Source: an uncultured Acetobacteraceae bacterium
GTDB taxonomy: Bacteria > Pseudomonadota > Alphaproteobacteria > Acetobacterales > Acetobacteraceae
Direction: 5' to 3'
DNA length: 48,694 bases
Assembly: GCA_903877125.1 (NCBI GenBank)
Contig: CAIRCM010000170.1
Location: 1 to 48,694 of the forward strand
Below are positions 26,332 to 35,137 of this stretch, piece by piece (positions within the stretch are counted from its first letter, which is position 1; each line of letters begins with the position of its first letter). The position numbers were made by a program, and so were the translations under genes. The notes below the pieces were generated by a model that was given only the letters and a program-made list of their open reading frames with translations, was not told the DNA's origin and searched no databases.

Positions 26332-27300
26332 TCATTCCGCCGGTGCGGCCGGAACAGTTTCATGCTCCGCGAGCCATTTTTCGACTTCCAGCGCCGCCAT
26401 GCAGCCGGTCCCGGCAGCGGTCACGGCCTGGCGAAAAATCTTGTCCTGCACATCGCCGGCCGCGAACACCCCGGCAACCGAGGTCCGGGTGCTGCCCGGC
26501 GTCGTCTCAAGATAGCCCTCGCGGTCCATCGCGAGCTGGCCACGGAACAGTTCCGTCGTCGGCGAATGCCCGATCGCGATAAACACGCCATCCACCGGGA
26601 GATCGCGAGTCGCGCCGGTCACGGTGTCGGCCAGTCGAATGCCGGTCACGCCTTCCGGCGTGCCGCCGGACAGGATATCGGCCAACGTGCTGTTCCAGAT
26701 CACCGAAACCTTCGGGTGCGCGAACAGCCGGTCTTGCAAAATTTTCTCGGCCCGCAGCGAATCCCGCCGGTGCACCAACGTTACCTTCTCCGCATGGTGC
26801 GTCAGATACAGCGCTTCCTCGACGGCCGTGTTGCCGCCGCCAACCACAGCGACCTCCTTGCCGCGATAGAAGAACCCGTCGCAGGTCGCGCAGGCGGATA
26901 CGCCTCGGCCCTGCAACCGCATTTCCGCCTCCAGTCCCAGCCAGCGGGCCTGAGCGCCGGTCGCGACGATCAAGGAATCGGCGAAATAGACATCGCCGCC
27001 GTCGGTGTCGCAGCGGAACGGCCGGCGGGACAGATCGACCTTGATCACAATATCGCTGACCACCTCGGTCCCGACATGGCGCGCCTGTGCCTCCATCTGC
27101 TCCATCAGCCAGGGGCCTTGGATAACGTCGGCGAACCCGGGGTAATTCTCGACGTCGGTGGTGATCGTCAACTGCCCGCCCGGCTGCAGCCCGGCAATCA
27201 GCACGGGCTTCAAATTGGCTCGGGCGGCATAGATCGCAGCGGTGTAGCCGGCGGGGCCCGCGCCGACGATCAGGACTCGCGTGTGGTGTGTGTTCGACAT
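26332..27300 (-). CDS. trxB: thioredoxin-disulfide reductase
   Basis: This 322-residue FAD/NADPH enzyme reduces thioredoxin. The FAD site GAGPAG is at 13-18, the redox-active pair CATC at 137-140 (Cys137, Cys140), the NADPH fold GGGNTA at 154-159, and the C-terminal FAD motif is VAGVFAAGDVQD. I chose the ATG at 27300; a longer frame reaching 27558 runs through the DinB gene. It lies upstream of lsrB on the same strand with a 127-base gap, and 46 bases after the DinB gene. Confidence 0.95.
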   Translation of the reverse strand: MSNTHHTRVLIVGAGPAGYTAAIYAARANLKPVLIAGLQPGGQLTITTDVENYPGFADVIQGPWLMEQMEAQARHVGTEVVSDIVIKVDLSRRPFRCDTDGGDVYFADSLIVATGAQARWLGLEAEMRLQGRGVSACATCDGFFYRGKEVAVVGGGNTAVEEALYLTHHAEKVTLVHRRDSLRAEKILQDRLFAHPKVSVIWNSTLADILSGGTPEGVTGIRLADTVTGATRDLPVDGVFIAIGHSPTTELFRGQLAMDREGYLETTPGSTRTSVAGVFAAGDVQDKIFRQAVTAAGTGCMAALEVEKWLAEHETVPAAPAE

Positions 27301-27346
27301 GCGGGCAGCATAAGCAGCCGGCCGAGACCACGGAAGGGGCGGTCCG

Positions 27347-27853
27347 TCAGAGGTCCGGCACAACGAGAAAAAGATCCGTATCGCCCGGGTCCACCCCGCA
27401 CATCGTGAGCGCCGCATGGGCCTGGCCGCGATGGTGGGTCTGGTGATTGAAAAAATGCACCAACAGCCCGCCTTTGGCCTTGCGCATCTCCTTCTTCGCC
27501 GCCCCGCTCCACCACACCAAATCCTCGACCAGCCACGCGTCGTCGACGCGTCGGGCAAACGCCTCCAGTTTCGCGTCCGCTTCCTCCCGAGCCACGCGCA
27601 GTTCGGCGAAGTCGTGGATCAGGGTAGGGCTTTGCGGGTTGGGGACAGTGTTCGGAGGCCAGCCGTCGAACCGCGACATCCATTGCCGGTCGCCCCACAG
27701 CAGATGGCACAGCGTCCCGTGCAGCGATTTCCAGAAAAGGCCGCGGTCGGCAGGCCGCTGGTCATCCGACAAACGCGCCGCGGCGGCGTAAATACGCCGG
27801 TTCATCTCGCTGTTGTACTGGGTCATGGTGCGGATAAAAGCGGGCGTGATCAT
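27347..27853 (-). CDS. DinB family protein (putative metal-dependent hydrolase)
   Basis: This 168-residue four-helix-bundle protein has the DinB/DUF664 layout: YNSEMNRRIYAAAARL near the N-terminus, a first His in LCHLLWGDRQWMSR, and the HFFNHQTHHRGQAHAAL block with paired His. The three His suggest a divalent metal site. Relatives include mycothiol/bacillithiol transferases, but the substrate here is unknown. The ATG at 27853 has a GGGGAGGA ribosome site. Confidence 0.9.
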   Translation of the reverse strand: MITPAFIRTMTQYNSEMNRRIYAAAARLSDDQRPADRGLFWKSLHGTLCHLLWGDRQWMSRFDGWPPNTVPNPQSPTLIHDFAELRVAREEADAKLEAFARRVDDAWLVEDLVWWSGAAKKEMRKAKGGLLVHFFNHQTHHRGQAHAALTMCGVDPGDTDLFLVVPDL

Positions 27854-27954
27854 TGGCGTCCTCCCCGGTTGGCGGAAGAGTCGGATCGTTGCCGCCGCTC
27901 GGTCAAGTGTGCCGTTCCGCCGCACCGATGTCTGGCTTCGCGGCCCGAAGTTTG

Positions 27955-28962
27955 TCAGGAAACCGGTTCCGCCGTCAGCCGCTTCCAGAAATACGCCGTG
28001 CTGGCCAACGTCCCATCCGCCGCGATCACGCAGTCCGGAACCGTGCCCAACGCCGTCCACCCCATTGTCCGGTAGAGCTTCTCACCGTCCTGCCCGGCCC
28101 GGGTGTCGAGGAACAGCGTCGTCCGCCCCGCGCGCAGGCTTTCCGCCTCCAGCCGGGACATCAGTGCCCGCCCCAGGCCCGCCCGCCGGACCGAAGGGTC
28201 CACCAGCAGTTTGACCACCTCGGCACAGTGCGGCCGCGTCTCCGATGTCGCCAGCGCCAACGTCACCGTCCCCGCCAGAACGCCGCCGACCCATCCCGCC
28301 ATCAGGATCGCCGTCCCCGCCGCCACATTCCTACCCGTATCGAGCCAGAACCGCCGCGCGACCTCGGGCGCCAGCGGCGGCAGAAACCCCACCCCCGCCC
28401 CCTCGGCCACACAGGCTCGGAGAACCGTCGACAACCGGACCTCGGCCGACGCTGCCGCAGCGGCGTCCAGCACCGCGATCCCGTTCACCGGCTTCGCATA
28501 GGCGAATTCCAGCGAGTTGGAGATGTCGTGCAGCACCCGGATCGGTCCCGATCGCACATAGGACTGCTTCTCGTAGAACCGGTGCGCCCGGTCGAACCGT
28601 GTATCGGACCACAGCGCGAGGCGGGTGGCGCCGGATGCGATCGCATGCGCCTCGGCCTGTGCCAGCAAAGCCGGCCCCACCCCATGCCCATGCAGGTCCG
28701 GCGCGACGTAGACCTTGCAGATTTCCCACGTCCCGCCGTCAAGGGGCTTCGTCGCGATCATGCCCACGACCGCCCCCGCCCGCTCCGCCACCCACAAAGC
28801 CCCGCCTTGGCCGGCGTAATACGACGCCAGAGCCCGCAACGCCGGCTCCTCCCCATCCACGTCCAGAACGCAGCCGGGGTAGAGCGACCAGCAGGCGCCA
28901 ATCAAAGCAACGAACCCGTCCGCGTCGGCGTCCCGCCCGGGACGAAGCCCCCAGTCCGTCAC
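27955..28962 (-). CDS. tandem GNAT-domain N-acetyltransferase
   Basis: This 335-residue protein contains two GNAT acetyl-CoA-binding domains. The first (about 1-155) has motif A VYVAPDLHGHGVGPALL; the second (about 170-330) has VVKLLVDPSVRRAGLGRALM. Tandem GNATs are often two catalytic units or one active plus one regulatory unit; substrates cannot be predicted. The GTG start at 28962 overlaps the DUF1491 stop (GTGA), so it is the last gene of the SDR-SDR-DUF1491-GNAT operon. Confidence 0.85.
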   Translation of the reverse strand: MTDWGLRPGRDADADGFVALIGACWSLYPGCVLDVDGEEPALRALASYYAGQGGALWVAERAGAVVGMIATKPLDGGTWEICKVYVAPDLHGHGVGPALLAQAEAHAIASGATRLALWSDTRFDRAHRFYEKQSYVRSGPIRVLHDISNSLEFAYAKPVNGIAVLDAAAAASAEVRLSTVLRACVAEGAGVGFLPPLAPEVARRFWLDTGRNVAAGTAILMAGWVGGVLAGTVTLALATSETRPHCAEVVKLLVDPSVRRAGLGRALMSRLEAESLRAGRTTLFLDTRAGQDGEKLYRTMGWTALGTVPDCVIAADGTLASTAYFWKRLTAEPVS

Positions 28963-29297
28963 AGAATACGAGCCTCGAACGGTGGGACCATGTCGGGCGT
29001 CTCGAACTCCAGCACCCAAAGATCGGGATCGAATTTTACCTGCCTGGCGACATATTGATCGACGGCCGCCTGGTCGACCGGCACCGGGCCGGTGGCTTTG
29101 ATCCAGGCGTGCCCGCCCTCGGGATCGGTGATGCGAGACAGCACCGTCATCCCCTCCCGCCCACGCAGCACGACCAGCACGCCGCCCGCATCCGGATCGC
29201 CCTTGCGCAGCACCATGCCCGGCTTGCCGTTCACGTCGCCCATGCGCAGCGCGATGCTCACCGTCAAACTGGATTTGACCCGCGGCGGCGGCGTCAT
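28959..29297 (-). CDS. DUF1491 family protein
   Basis: This 112-residue protein follows the alphaproteobacterial DUF1491 pattern: KSSLTVSIALRMGDVNGKPG, an RKGDPDAGGVLVVLRG core, and a C-terminal YVARQVKFDPDLWVLEFE. No function is established. It is coupled at both ends: its ATG overlaps the SDR stop (ATGA) and its TGA overlaps the GNAT start (GTGA). Confidence 0.88.
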   Translation of the reverse strand: MTPPPRVKSSLTVSIALRMGDVNGKPGMVLRKGDPDAGGVLVVLRGREGMTVLSRITDPEGGHAWIKATGPVPVDQAAVDQYVARQVKFDPDLWVLEFETPDMVPPFEARIL

Positions 29298-29998
29298 GGC
29301 AGCGCCAGCCCGCCGCCCTCGATCGGCAGCGCGTGGCCGGTGATACCCCGGGATTCGGGCCGCAACAGCCAGACCACCGCATCGGCGATCTCCGCAGGCG
29401 TCGCGATCCGCCCGGTCGGCACCCCCGCCGCGGCTTGGTCCCTGGTGATCCCGAGTTCCGCGAACCGCTGATGCGCCATCGGCGTATCGACCCAGCCCGG
29501 ACACAGCGCGTTCACCGTAATGCCCCGGGGCGCCAACGCCAGCGCCAACGACCGGGTAAACCCCACCACCGCGTGCTTGGCGGCGCAGTACGCCGTCTGG
29601 TCCGGCACCCCCCGCAACCCGAGGACCGAGGCCATATTGACAATCCGCCCCGTCCCATCCGGCAGCAAAGGCAACGCCGCCTTGCAGCAGTAATACGTGC
29701 CATTCAGATTCGAAGCGACGATCGCGTGCCAGAGGTCGTCGTCGGCATCCAGCGCATTGGCGCCCGCCGTACCGGCGTTGTTGACCAGCACATCGATCCC
29801 GCCATACGCGTTCTCGATCTTCGAAAACAACGCTTTGACCGAAACATTTGAGCTCACGTCGCAAGCGATGAAATCCTCGTCCAACACGCTCGGCGGATGC
29901 CGCGCCGTCACGATCGTCCGATACCCCTCCCGCCGCAGCTGCTCGGCGATCGCCAGCCCGATCCCGCGCGTCCCGCCGGTGACCAGCGCCGTCTTCAT
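29294..29998 (-). CDS. SDR family NAD(P)-dependent oxidoreductase
   Basis: This 234-residue classical short-chain dehydrogenase has the cofactor motif TGGTRGIG (7-14), NNAG (73-76), and catalytic Ser124, Tyr137 and Lys141 (YCAAK). The N-terminal segment after strand 2 lacks an acidic residue (TARHPP), favouring NADP(H). The substrate is unknown. It overlaps its neighbours on both sides by ATGA junctions. Confidence 0.92.
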   Translation of the reverse strand: MKTALVTGGTRGIGLAIAEQLRREGYRTIVTARHPPSVLDEDFIACDVSSNVSVKALFSKIENAYGGIDVLVNNAGTAGANALDADDDLWHAIVASNLNGTYYCCKAALPLLPDGTGRIVNMASVLGLRGVPDQTAYCAAKHAVVGFTRSLALALAPRGITVNALCPGWVDTPMAHQRFAELGITRDQAAAGVPTGRIATPAEIADAVVWLLRPESRGITGHALPIEGGGLALP

Positions 29999-30720
29999 TG
30001 CGCCGTCCCGCCGCCATCGACCGGCATCACGATCCCGGTGATGAAGGACGCCGCGTCGGACGCCAGGAACGCCACGGCATTGGCGATTTCCTCCGGTTCC
30101 GCGAAGCGGCCGAGGGGGACGCCGGATCGGTAGAAATCGTCGGACGACATCGGGTAGCGGTCGGGATATTGCTGCGCCAGATTGCCGATCACCATCCGCA
30201 GCATCCCGGTATCGGTGCTGCCCGGCGCGATGCAGTTCACCCGTATCCCCTGCTTCGCCCAGTCCAGCGCCGCCGAACGCGAAAGCTGCGCGATAGCCCC
30301 CTTCGAGGCGCCATAGGCCGCGCTGACCTGCTTGCCGATCAGCGCCTGGTCGGAGGCAATGTTCACGATCGCCCCCTTGCCCCGCGCCGCCATTCCCGGA
30401 ATCACCGCCCGCATGGTCGCGTAGGCGGCGAGGAAGTTGACGCGAAAGACCTGCTCGACCTCATGCAGCGGGGTTTCGACGATCGAGCCGAGGACAGTGA
30501 TGCCGGCGTTGTTGACCAGAATGTCGATGGGTCCGTGCTGTTCGATCACGGCCGCCAACCGCGCTTCCAGCGTCGCGGTGTCGGCGAGATCGAAATCCGG
30601 CAGGTCGAGGCCGATCACCTCCACCCCGTCCCGGGTCAGAACGCGAGCAATGGCGGCCCCGATGCCGCCGCGATGGCCGGTCACGATGGCGCGGCGGCCG
30701 GATAGTCCGAAGTTCAGCAT
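29995..30720 (-). CDS. SDR family oxidoreductase
   Basis: This 241-residue short-chain dehydrogenase has TGHRGGIG (14-21), NNAG (70-73), Ser123, Tyr136 and Lys140 (YGASK). Asp39 in GLDLPD at the end of strand 2 favours NAD(H), unlike its downstream neighbour, so the pair may run opposite redox steps on one substrate. It is the first gene of the coupled operon. I chose the ATG at 30720; a frame to 30864 would enter the divergent ABC gene. Confidence 0.92.
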   Translation of the reverse strand: MLNFGLSGRRAIVTGHRGGIGAAIARVLTRDGVEVIGLDLPDFDLADTATLEARLAAVIEQHGPIDILVNNAGITVLGSIVETPLHEVEQVFRVNFLAAYATMRAVIPGMAARGKGAIVNIASDQALIGKQVSAAYGASKGAIAQLSRSAALDWAKQGIRVNCIAPGSTDTGMLRMVIGNLAQQYPDRYPMSSDDFYRSGVPLGRFAEPEEIANAVAFLASDAASFITGIVMPVDGGGTAQ

Positions 30721-30820
30721 ACTGTGTCTTGCGTCTGTGGTGGGATAACCTTGCGCTAGATATCGTCCGCCGTCACGCTGGTATCGCGCGTAGCCACCGC
30801 CCCGCAGGACACTTGCCCCG

Positions 30821-31555
30821 TTGCTCACCCTCGCCAATGTCGGTCGCCGCTTCCCCTCGGGCACCGAGGCGCTGCGCGACGCCTCCCTCCGTCTTCAGAC
30901 CGGCGATTTCGTCGCCCTGCTCGGCCCCTCCGGCTGCGGCAAATCGACGCTGCTGCGCCTGATCGCCGGGCTCGATGCCCCCAACACCGGCACGCTGACC
31001 TGGGATGCCGGCCAGCCACCGGCCCCCGGCGAGATCGGCTACGTTTTCCAGGACGCAACCCTCCTCCCCTGGGCCACGACCGAGGAAAACGTTTTTCTGC
31101 CACTCCGCCTGCGCGGGCTCTCGCGCACCCAGGCGCGGCCCGACATCGCCGCCGTCCTCGCCCGCGTCGGCCTCACGGGGTTCGAGCACGCCCGTCCCCG
31201 GCAACTCTCGGGCGGGATGCGCATGCGTGTTTCGATCGCCCGAGCCTTGGTGACGCGACCCAGACTTTTGCTGATGGACGAACCCTTCGCCGCGCTCGAC
31301 GAGTTCACCCGCCACCGCCTGCAATCCGATCTGCTGTCGCTGTGGCGCGATCTGCGCTGCACCGTGGTGTTCGTCACCCACTCGATTTACGAGGCCGCCT
31401 TCCTCGCCCGCCGCGTCGTGCTGATGACGCCGCGGCCTGGGCGCATCGCGCGGGAGATGACATCGAACCTCGCGCCGTCCGCCGAGACCCGGCTCGACCC
31501 GGCCTATGCCGCCCTGGTCGCACGCATCACCCAGGGCATGGAGGCCGCGCTGTGA
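30821..31555 (+). CDS. ABC transporter ATP-binding protein (nitrate/sulfonate/taurine type)
   Basis: This 244-residue ATPase of the SsuB/TauB/NrtD group has Walker A GPSGCGKST (35-43), the Q-loop GYVFQDATLLPWATTEENV, signature LSGGM, Walker B LLLMDEPFAALDE and the switch His in FVTHSIYEA. The start is a TTG at 30821, as no ATG or GTG gives the expected N-terminus. Its TGA overlaps the permease ATG. No substrate-binding protein follows, so the ligand (alkanesulfonate, pyrimidine precursor or other) is unknown. Confidence 0.9.
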   Translation: MLTLANVGRRFPSGTEALRDASLRLQTGDFVALLGPSGCGKSTLLRLIAGLDAPNTGTLTWDAGQPPAPGEIGYVFQDATLLPWATTEENVFLPLRLRGLSRTQARPDIAAVLARVGLTGFEHARPRQLSGGMRMRVSIARALVTRPRLLLMDEPFAALDEFTRHRLQSDLLSLWRDLRCTVVFVTHSIYEAAFLARRVVLMTPRPGRIAREMTSNLAPSAETRLDPAYAALVARITQGMEAAL

Positions 31556-32310
31556 TGATCGCCCGCCTCGCGCCGTTCCTGTTCGGTTCGATCGCCCTCG
31601 CGTTGTGGGAAGGGCTTGTCCGCGCCTTGGAGGTTCCTGCCTACATCCTCCCTGCACCATCCCTCGTGGTCGCGGCCTTTGCCGCCGATCCGGTGGGATT
31701 GCTGGTTTCGTTGTTCTCCACCCTCACGGTGACATTCGCGGCGTTGCTGGTAGCGGCGGTGCTGGGCGCGGCCATGGCCATCGGCATGGCCGCGAGCCGG
31801 TTCGCCCAGGCAGCCATCCAGCCCTGGGCGGTGGCCTTGCAGGTCACACCGCTCCCGGCGATCGCGCCGCTGATCATCATTTGGGTCGGCGATCCCTTTG
31901 CCTCTCTGGTCGTATGCGCCACGATCGTCGCGTTCTTCCCCCTATTCGCGAACACCGCGACAGGGTTGGCCTCCCCGCCGCCGGAGTTGACCGATCTGTT
32001 CCGTCTGTATGGCGCGGGCCGAGTCCGCACCCTGCTGTTGCTGCGCGTGCCCGCCGCGATCCCCTATTTTCTGTCCGGCCTGCGGATTTCCGGCGGGCTG
32101 GCTCTCGTGGGGGCAGTGGTGGCCGAACTGGTCGCCGGCTCCGGCGGTTTTGCATCGGGCTTGGCCTACCGCATCCTTGAAGCCAGCTACCGGCTGGAGA
32201 TGCCGCGCATGTTCGCCGCGCTGGTGCTGCTGGCATTGGCGGGTATCGCCATCAATTACGGGCTGGGCGCCGTTGGCGTGTTGCTTATGCGCCGCCGGGG
32301 CGACGCTTGA
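31555..32310 (+). CDS. ABC transporter permease (SsuC/TauC type)
   Basis: This 251-residue BPD-type inner-membrane permease has about six helices and the cytoplasmic coupling loop FRLYGAGRVRTLLLLRVPAAIPYFLSGLRI (EAA motif region). It starts in a TGATG overlap with the ATPase gene, so both subunits are made together. A longer frame from 31342 lies inside the ATPase gene and was rejected. Confidence 0.9.
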   Translation: MIARLAPFLFGSIALALWEGLVRALEVPAYILPAPSLVVAAFAADPVGLLVSLFSTLTVTFAALLVAAVLGAAMAIGMAASRFAQAAIQPWAVALQVTPLPAIAPLIIIWVGDPFASLVVCATIVAFFPLFANTATGLASPPPELTDLFRLYGAGRVRTLLLLRVPAAIPYFLSGLRISGGLALVGAVVAELVAGSGGFASGLAYRILEASYRLEMPRMFAALVLLALAGIAINYGLGAVGVLLMRRRGDA

Positions 32311-32332
32311 CGTTCGGCTTGGCGAATGGACG

Positions 32333-32740
32333 CTACCGCACGGCCACGCCGCTGACACGAACGTCAATCAGACCGGTCGTGCACAGATTGGCGTTCCCGC
32401 TCCACCTCCGCCCGCTTTGCGCCGTCACCGTGAACTGACGGTAACAGCCATCGCCCGGATGAGGTTGGAAGTACAATTTCGTTGTTTCGCGCGACGGCAC
32501 CGGTTTGCTCAGCCAATTCGCGCTCCAACCTCCGTGCGGCGTCAGCGTGATGAACGTCACAATCGTCGAGTCGACATGGTTCATCAAAGTGAAGCTGTTC
32601 ACTGTCTGATTCGGCTGTTGACTGGTCGCTGGCACGGCAGGGGGCGGGGGCGGTGGTGGCTCCATCTCCGCGCATGCCGCGAGGGCCGAGATGACAGTGA
32701 CCATGGCGGCATTCCGTCGCGAATTCCCGAACCCGCTCAT
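32333..32740 (-). CDS. putative lipoprotein
   Basis: This 135-residue protein has a lipobox (ISALAAC, Cys23) followed by a run of seven Pro. The mature domain resembles small exported proteins with the pattern N-x-I...WSANWL...GCYRQFTV...NANLC, including two late Cys; no function is known for them. It is convergent with the ABC permease. Its ATG overlaps the TGA of the upstream broken frame (ATGA), indicating a two-gene unit. Confidence 0.7.
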   Translation of the reverse strand: MSGFGNSRRNAAMVTVISALAACAEMEPPPPPPPAVPATSQQPNQTVNSFTLMNHVDSTIVTFITLTPHGGWSANWLSKPVPSRETTKLYFQPHPGDGCYRQFTVTAQSGRRWSGNANLCTTGLIDVRVSGVAVR

Positions 32741-33214
32741 GGCGTCTCTTCGATTCCTTCCGGTTTGAGCATTAGGGACATAAAGCGATGCGCCGGTCGA
32801 TCATTCGGCCGATCAGTATCAATCGCGGTGATGACGGCGATTGCGGAACGACCTGGTGCAGAGCGGAGGGCGGCGGATGGCACGCCAAGGGCCGGAGGCC
32901 ATGGCTGTAAAGTCTCGCAGGCGTCCATCGGACAACCGCCCGGCAGTGAAGCCGCGATTGGTCTCGACAACGCCGAAAGCAAGTGTTCCAGCCGACATCC
33001 GACCGAAAAACGCCCGAAGCGGCTGGCCATCGACGTCGGCGCGCAGCGTGCCCAGCCCGTCGGCCTTGTCGCCGGCGCATGGTTCGTACCACACGACACG
33101 GCCCTTCTCCCAAACCGGAGGGTAGGCGACAGCGCACGCATGCGCGGCGGTCGGGTCAAGCGTGGTCCCGTCGTGGTTGGAACGCGGTGACCAACCTCTC
33201 ACCCGGGCAAACAA
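32737..33214 (-). pseudogene. frameshifted gene coupled to the lipoprotein
   Basis: Two adjoining minus-strand frames each look coding over part of this interval. Upstream (33214 to about 32880) reads PPVWEKGRVVWYEPCAGDK, then GFTAGRLSDGRLRDFTAMAS. Downstream (about 32880 to 32737) reads SAIAVITAIDTDRPNDRPAH and ends KPEGIEETP at a TGA that overlaps the lipoprotein start. Joining them needs one extra base removed near 32870-32890. The first start is a TTG at 33214. The family is not recognised. It may be a genuine lesion or a sequencing error. Confidence 0.5.
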
Positions 33215-33262
33215 GGGTCGACAAGCAGGACACCCGCAAGCTACTGAGCGACTGGATATGTC

Positions 33263-34105
33263 ATGCGCTTACTAATCTTCGGCCTGGGCTACTGCGGCAC
33301 CGCAATCGCCGAGCGTGCTCGGGACACGGGCTTCAGCGTCGACGCGACCAGCCGTTACGGCGCTTCGGGCTGCATCCCGTTCGAAGCGGCCCAGGACGAG
33401 ATCGCGAAAGCCACCCATATCCTGACAACGGCACCGCCCGACGAAAATGGCGACCCCGTGCTGCGGCGTTACGCTATCGACGGTCCGTCGTTACGCTGGG
33501 TTGGCTATCTCTCGAGCACCGTCGTCTACGGCAACCGGGATGGCGGCTGGGTGGACGAGGACACGCCCCCTGCCCCCACCCAGGCGCGCGGCATCCGCCG
33601 TGTGGAAGCGGAGAACGCCTGGGCCGCCCTGCCCTTCGCCGTGGATATCTTCCGCCTCGCGGGCATCTATGGCCCGAACCGATCCGCGTTTGACGACCTG
33701 CGCGCCGGTCGCGCCCGGCGGATGACCAAGCCTGGCCATTGCTTCGGCCGGATCCACCGCGACGACATCGCCCGCGCCGTCATCGCCGCCATGCGGCAGG
33801 ACCGCGCCCCCGGCCGCCGCGATCTCAACCTGACCGACGACGAACCCAGCGAGAGCGCCGCCGTGATGACCGAGGCCGCCGCGCTGCTCGGCGTGCCGCC
33901 TCCGCCGGCGATTGCCTTTGCCGACGCTTTTCCAACGATGAGCCCGATGGCCCGCAGCTTCTGGGCCGAGAACCGCAAGGTCGCCTGTGCCAAGACCAAG
34001 GCCGCGCTGGGGATCGAATGGCTCTATCCGACCTATCGGGAGGGGCTACGCGCCATTCTGGCGCAGGGGCGCGCCGATGGTTCAACGGTGCGGAGGGGGG
34101 ACTGA
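33263..34105 (+). CDS. NAD(P)-binding epimerase/dehydratase-like protein (YeeZ-like)
   Basis: This 280-residue Rossmann-fold protein of the extended SDR/YeeZ group starts with LLIFGLGYCGTAIAERA (glycine motif GLGYCG). It has a YLSSTVVYGN segment typical of the YeeZ active-site region, then DIFRLAGIYGPNRS and HRDDIARAV. The length is normal. The substrate is unknown. It is divergent from the frameshifted gene and followed closely by an exported protein gene. Confidence 0.85.
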   Translation: MRLLIFGLGYCGTAIAERARDTGFSVDATSRYGASGCIPFEAAQDEIAKATHILTTAPPDENGDPVLRRYAIDGPSLRWVGYLSSTVVYGNRDGGWVDEDTPPAPTQARGIRRVEAENAWAALPFAVDIFRLAGIYGPNRSAFDDLRAGRARRMTKPGHCFGRIHRDDIARAVIAAMRQDRAPGRRDLNLTDDEPSESAAVMTEAAALLGVPPPPAIAFADAFPTMSPMARSFWAENRKVACAKTKAALGIEWLYPTYREGLRAILAQGRADGSTVRRGD

Positions 34106-34113
34106 TTTTGGCA

Positions 34114-34590
34114 ATGACCAGTCGAAACCGAACCTGGAATCGCACCGTCATCCTGATCGGCGTTTTGGCATCGATCCCCGCGGCCGATGCCGCCGGCACC
34201 CTGGACGTGACATTTTCGGTTTCGCCGTCCGCCATCGTCATGGGGCCCGACATCGCAGGCACCGACTGGCCGACGCGATTGGCCACACCGAGCGATGAAG
34301 GCCAATTCGAGGTGCTTGTTGCGAAAGGTTCGGTGCCTGTCCGATCGCCCGCCTGCGAAAGTCGTTACCTCGTGATTCGCATGCCGGCCTCGGTAGCGAT
34401 CGGTGACAACCCGGCCGTTGCCGCGGCGGTGATGCGCAAGAAGGCCCTTTTCGGCCGGATGATGGAACTCTACAATCGCCGCGAAACGTTGACACTGCAT
34501 GTTTTTCCGGGTCCGTACGCGAAACGTGCGCCGGACGGCCGGATCGAGCTGACCGGATGCAATCTGTTTTTTCAAGAGCCAACGCAATAG
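34114..34590 (+). CDS. small exported protein, family not recognised
   Basis: This 158-residue protein has a signal peptide (RTVILIGVLASIPAADA, cleavage before AG). The mature part begins with a beta-like stretch (TLDVTFSVSPSAIVMGP) and contains two Cys (SPACESR, TGCNLFF) that could form a disulfide. No enzyme motif is visible. It starts 8 bases after the YeeZ-like stop; a TTG at 34108 with a GGAGGGGGG site 8 bases upstream is an alternative start. The next gene encodes a lysozyme-like protein, so a partner role such as inhibitor is conceivable but untested. Confidence 0.65.
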   Translation: MTSRNRTWNRTVILIGVLASIPAADAAGTLDVTFSVSPSAIVMGPDIAGTDWPTRLATPSDEGQFEVLVAKGSVPVRSPACESRYLVIRMPASVAIGDNPAVAAAVMRKKALFGRMMELYNRRETLTLHVFPGPYAKRAPDGRIELTGCNLFFQEPTQ

Positions 34591-34632
34591 CGGACTTGCT
34601 TGTGGGTTCGAGTGATCGGAAGGAAACATCTA

Positions 34633-35115
34633 ATGGACGCTTTGGTTTTCCGGGATTCGTTCGTCAAGCCGGCGTTGCAGGCCATGAACCGGTGGTCGCT
34701 GCCGGCCGAGATGCTTCTGATGGGTACCGCCGCCCAGGAAAGCCATCTGATATACACCAGACAGCTCGGCGGCGGGCCCGCGCTCGGTTATTTTCAGATG
34801 GAACCGGCGACGCATGACGATTGCTGGACAAACTACATCGATTACCGCGCCTCGTTGCGCAGTCTTATCTTGTCGATCCGCACGGCAACCGGAACCCCGC
34901 AGGCTTCGGAGATGGAAACCGACCACAAATATGCGGCGGCGATGTGCCGGGTACGTTATCTGCGGGCCCCTGCGAGCCTTCCTTCCAGCGCGCGCGATCT
35001 CGCGGCCTATTGGAAGTTGTATTACAATACCCCGCTCGGGGCGGGGTCGGTATCGGAGTTTATTTCGAACTGGAACATCTACCTGGCGCCGGCCCCCTAC
35101 GACGCGATTTCATAG
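34633..35115 (+). CDS. lysozyme/transglycosylase-like protein
   Basis: This 160-residue protein has the lysozyme-fold core AAQESHLIYTRQLGGGPALGY followed by FQMEP. This fits SLT-like muramidases, with Glu36 as catalytic acid and GYFQMEP (52-58) as the second conserved block. Similar small proteins occur in phages and tail-like particles. No signal peptide is seen, so release would need another route. The ATG at 34633 has an AAGGAAA ribosome site. It lies 42 bases after the exported-protein gene. Confidence 0.65.
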   Translation: MDALVFRDSFVKPALQAMNRWSLPAEMLLMGTAAQESHLIYTRQLGGGPALGYFQMEPATHDDCWTNYIDYRASLRSLILSIRTATGTPQASEMETDHKYAAAMCRVRYLRAPASLPSSARDLAAYWKLYYNTPLGAGSVSEFISNWNIYLAPAPYDAIS

Positions 35116-35137
35116 ACAAACCGCACCGCCGGCGAGG

